DNA of 64,000 nt from Alkaliphilus peptidifermentans DSM 18978 (GTDB lineage Bacteria; Bacillota; Clostridia; Peptostreptococcales; Natronincolaceae). Below, in pieces: positions 62,335-64,000 of the stretch. Where the stretch lies: assembly GCF_900101495.1 (NCBI RefSeq), contig NZ_FMUS01000027.1, positions 1 to 64,000 of the forward strand. Direction: 5' to 3'. Within the stretch, counting starts at the first letter, position 1. Each line of letters begins with the position of its first letter. The notes beneath the pieces are model-generated. The model was not told the origin of the DNA. It searched no databases and worked only from the letters and a program-made list of their open reading frames with translations. Made by a program: the position numbers and the translations under genes.

Positions 62335-64000
62335 TTAGTAGTAGTAATATGTCGCTCCAAAGTTTTTGAAGGTTCGATAAATTCCTATAGCAACTTCTAT
62401 TAATGTAACTGTTTTATTTGGGCTGTAGTTTTCGCCACTTCCCTTTACGATATCTAATCCATAAGCCAGTGCAACATATCCCATTAAATCTGGATTAATA
62501 TCTCCTGAGTCCTTAACTGGTACAACAAAAATGTCTTTAGCCTTGGCTATGTTTTCGAGCTGTGCCATCTTCATAAGCATTTCTGCTAATTCTTCTCTTG
62601 TCACTGTTTCATCTAGATTTAAAGCTTCTTCCTTATTTTCTAGCAAGCCATAAATGATGGCTCCTTGTATATATTGATAATATTCATCACTTTCATCAAT
62701 ATCAGTAAAATTAAGATCTCCAGCATCCTCAATCATATATGGACCGAACCCTCTTGCATTTACCATCATCTTGAGGATTTCTTTCTTAGGAATAGCGCTA
62801 TCTAATTGGAAATTATCTAGGTCAATGATTCCTGCATCGATCATAATTTTAAGTTCTTTTTCAGCTTCATGGCCTTTAATTATACTATCTATGTTTTCCT
62901 GCTTAGACTTCTGCTCCTTCATAGACTCGCCATTCCAGTCTAGATATTCTCCTGTTTTTGCGTCTATATTTCTATAGAATCCATAGTTGTCTTTCCCTAA
63001 GTTTACATAAACAAGTTTCATCTCAGGTGCCATTCTCCAATCATGAGAATAAATTTGAGTAAACTGCAATTGCAATACAGAATCATCGATATATTTAGCT
63101 AAAACTGTATCTTCTGACAGTAAACCCTCTGCCTTAGGGAATTCAGCTTCATGCCAGTTCATATAAACACTTTGAAGCTGTCCTGTTGATTTGTTTAATG
63201 ATACTGAAATACTATTATGAGGATATTCAATGCCATTAACTAATCTGTTAAAGTTGAAATAATACTCTTGATTATATCCGTAATCATATAATGTCATTTC
63301 TGTCTTTACATCCTTTAATTTATCAGGGTATAAAGATTTCATAATTTCTATTGCTTTTGCGTATGCATCTTCCTGTGATATACCTCCAAAGGCTGTCTCT
63401 TCAGGCATGTCATACATATCCCATCTCATATAGTTATAATAATATAGGTTTAGAATATCGCCTGTTATTGCATCAATTGAGATGTAACCATACATATGTT
63501 CGTTTTCCTCAAGGGTAAAGTCCACATTCCAGATCTTACGATCATTATATGAGGAATATCGGGTATTTTGTATTTTAGATTCCTGTTGGAAGAACTCTTT
63601 TACAACTGTTTGAACCATTTGTGTAACTTCATTTTTATCCAGCTCTTTAGCTCTTTTTTCTTTTTCTAAGCCTTGAAATTCAGCCTTTTGACTTGGAGTA
63701 ACATCAATTTTACGAACTTCTTCAACGGTTTCTCCTTGATGATTAATGATATTGCCTGTTATGGCATCTATCATATGTCCACCCTCTAAAACCGGAGTAT
63801 AAACTAGCTTGATTTCAGATGGTTTATCATCATAATAGCGAAAATTTGATCTTACAGGTAAATAAGATAGCTGTAGTGTCAACTCATCGCCGAATATACT
63901 TCTAGCTTCATCTTCAGAGATAATATCCTTCATATTTGGGAATTTTATATCTGACCAATTGTAGCTATAGGAAACTACTTTACCATTTCCACTATCTACA
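62335..64000 (-). CDS. YcdB/PepSY-type surface protein with SLH domain, 5' end missing
   Basis: The reading frame is open past the right edge, so the N-terminus lies outside; 555 codons are seen. The frame crosses an internal ATG at 63933, and the residues before it (SYSYNWSDIKFPN) continue the domain. It holds at least two YcdB/YcdC-type repeats (for example ITGDILNLYYYNYMRWD, AYAKAIEIMKSLYPDKL). From about residue 390 of the visible part come S-layer homology-like stretches (DLNFTDIDESDEYYQYIQGAI, TREELAEMLMKMAQLENIAK, each cut at 20 here). It is probably wall- or S-layer-bound. A terminator follows. Confidence 0.82.
   Translation of the reverse strand, partial: VDSGNGKVVSYSYNWSDIKFPNMKDIISEDEARSIFGDELTLQLSYLPVRSNFRYYDDKPSEIKLVYTPVLEGGHMIDAITGNIINHQGETVEEVRKIDVTPSQKAEFQGLEKEKRAKELDKNEVTQMVQTVVKEFFQQESKIQNTRYSSYNDRKIWNVDFTLEENEHMYGYISIDAITGDILNLYYYNYMRWDMYDMPEETAFGGISQEDAYAKAIEIMKSLYPDKLKDVKTEMTLYDYGYNQEYYFNFNRLVNGIEYPHNSISVSLNKSTGQLQSVYMNWHEAEFPKAEGLLSEDTVLAKYIDDSVLQLQFTQIYSHDWRMAPEMKLVYVNLGKDNYGFYRNIDAKTGEYLDWNGESMKEQKSKQENIDSIIKGHEAEKELKIMIDAGIIDLDNFQLDSAIPKKEILKMMVNARGFGPYMIEDAGDLNFTDIDESDEYYQYIQGAIIYGLLENKEEALNLDETVTREELAEMLMKMAQLENIAKAKDIFVVPVKDSGDINPDLMGYVALAYGLDIVKGSGENYSPNKTVTLIEVAIGIYRTFKNFGATYYYY

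Overview
The window looks like a chromosomal segment of a low-GC, Gram-positive, spore-forming anaerobe of the class Clostridia. Spore genes (spoIIR, a gerA-type operon, a SipL-like SPOCS/LysM gene), amino-acid and C4-acid fermentation genes and the 16S end all fit; an Alkaliphilus-like organism is my best guess, by inference only. Almost every gene is on the minus strand. Clear plus-strand genes are only a TPR/HTH regulator (51.6-52.9 kb) and a 41-codon ORF (45.3 kb).

Layout. 1-0.7 kb: 5' end of a 16S rRNA gene with two tandem promoters. 0.7-6.5 kb: housekeeping (lysS, greA, a quinate-dehydrogenase-like gene, dus, coaX, an ECF transporter S subunit). 7.0-17.5 kb: a C4-CoA module (etfA, etfB, acyl-CoA dehydrogenase, MaoC-type hydratase, FabG-type reductase, GntP permease, CoA-transferase, thiolase) with a sigma-54 activator; three -24/-12 promoters sit before its three transcription units. 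17.7 kb: birA. 19.1-26.4 kb: a complete methylmalonyl-CoA segment (mutase in two subunits, MeaB chaperone, epimerase, Na+-pumping decarboxylase in four subunits). 27.0-28.9 kb: DUF3870 gene and two-subunit class I fumarase. 28.9-34.3 kb: ftsH, tilS, protein kinase, VWA protein, in the order known from Bacillus but without hpt and spoIIE. 34.7-43.9 kb: lysine fermentation operon kdd-kamA-kamB-kamC-kamD-kamE with its own sigma-54 promoter and activator. 44-51.4 kb: rRNA methylase, small membrane genes (one frameshifted), a spore/stress-type lipoprotein, XdhC, MFS exporter, DUF1934, ddl. 51.6-62.2 kb: TPR regulator, spoIIR, ger operon, a MobA-like transferase, GntR regulator, ispE, sipL. The right edge cuts a YcdB/SLH protein.

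How they fit. The C4 module could dismutate (R)-3-hydroxybutyrate or crotonate, or supply the last steps (crotonyl-CoA to butyryl-CoA, CoA transfer from acetoacetate) of the lysine pathway, whose kce and kal genes are not here. The biotin ligase lies next to the biotin-dependent Na+ pump.

Most notable unexplained structure: a dispersed, about 150-bp, nested-hairpin repeat without coding capacity. Two copies (6840-6990 and 18813-18966) are each flanked by a perfect duplication of an entire, different, palindromic hairpin (24 and 19 bp); a third divergent copy and two possible remnants also occur, the remnants again directly beside hairpins.
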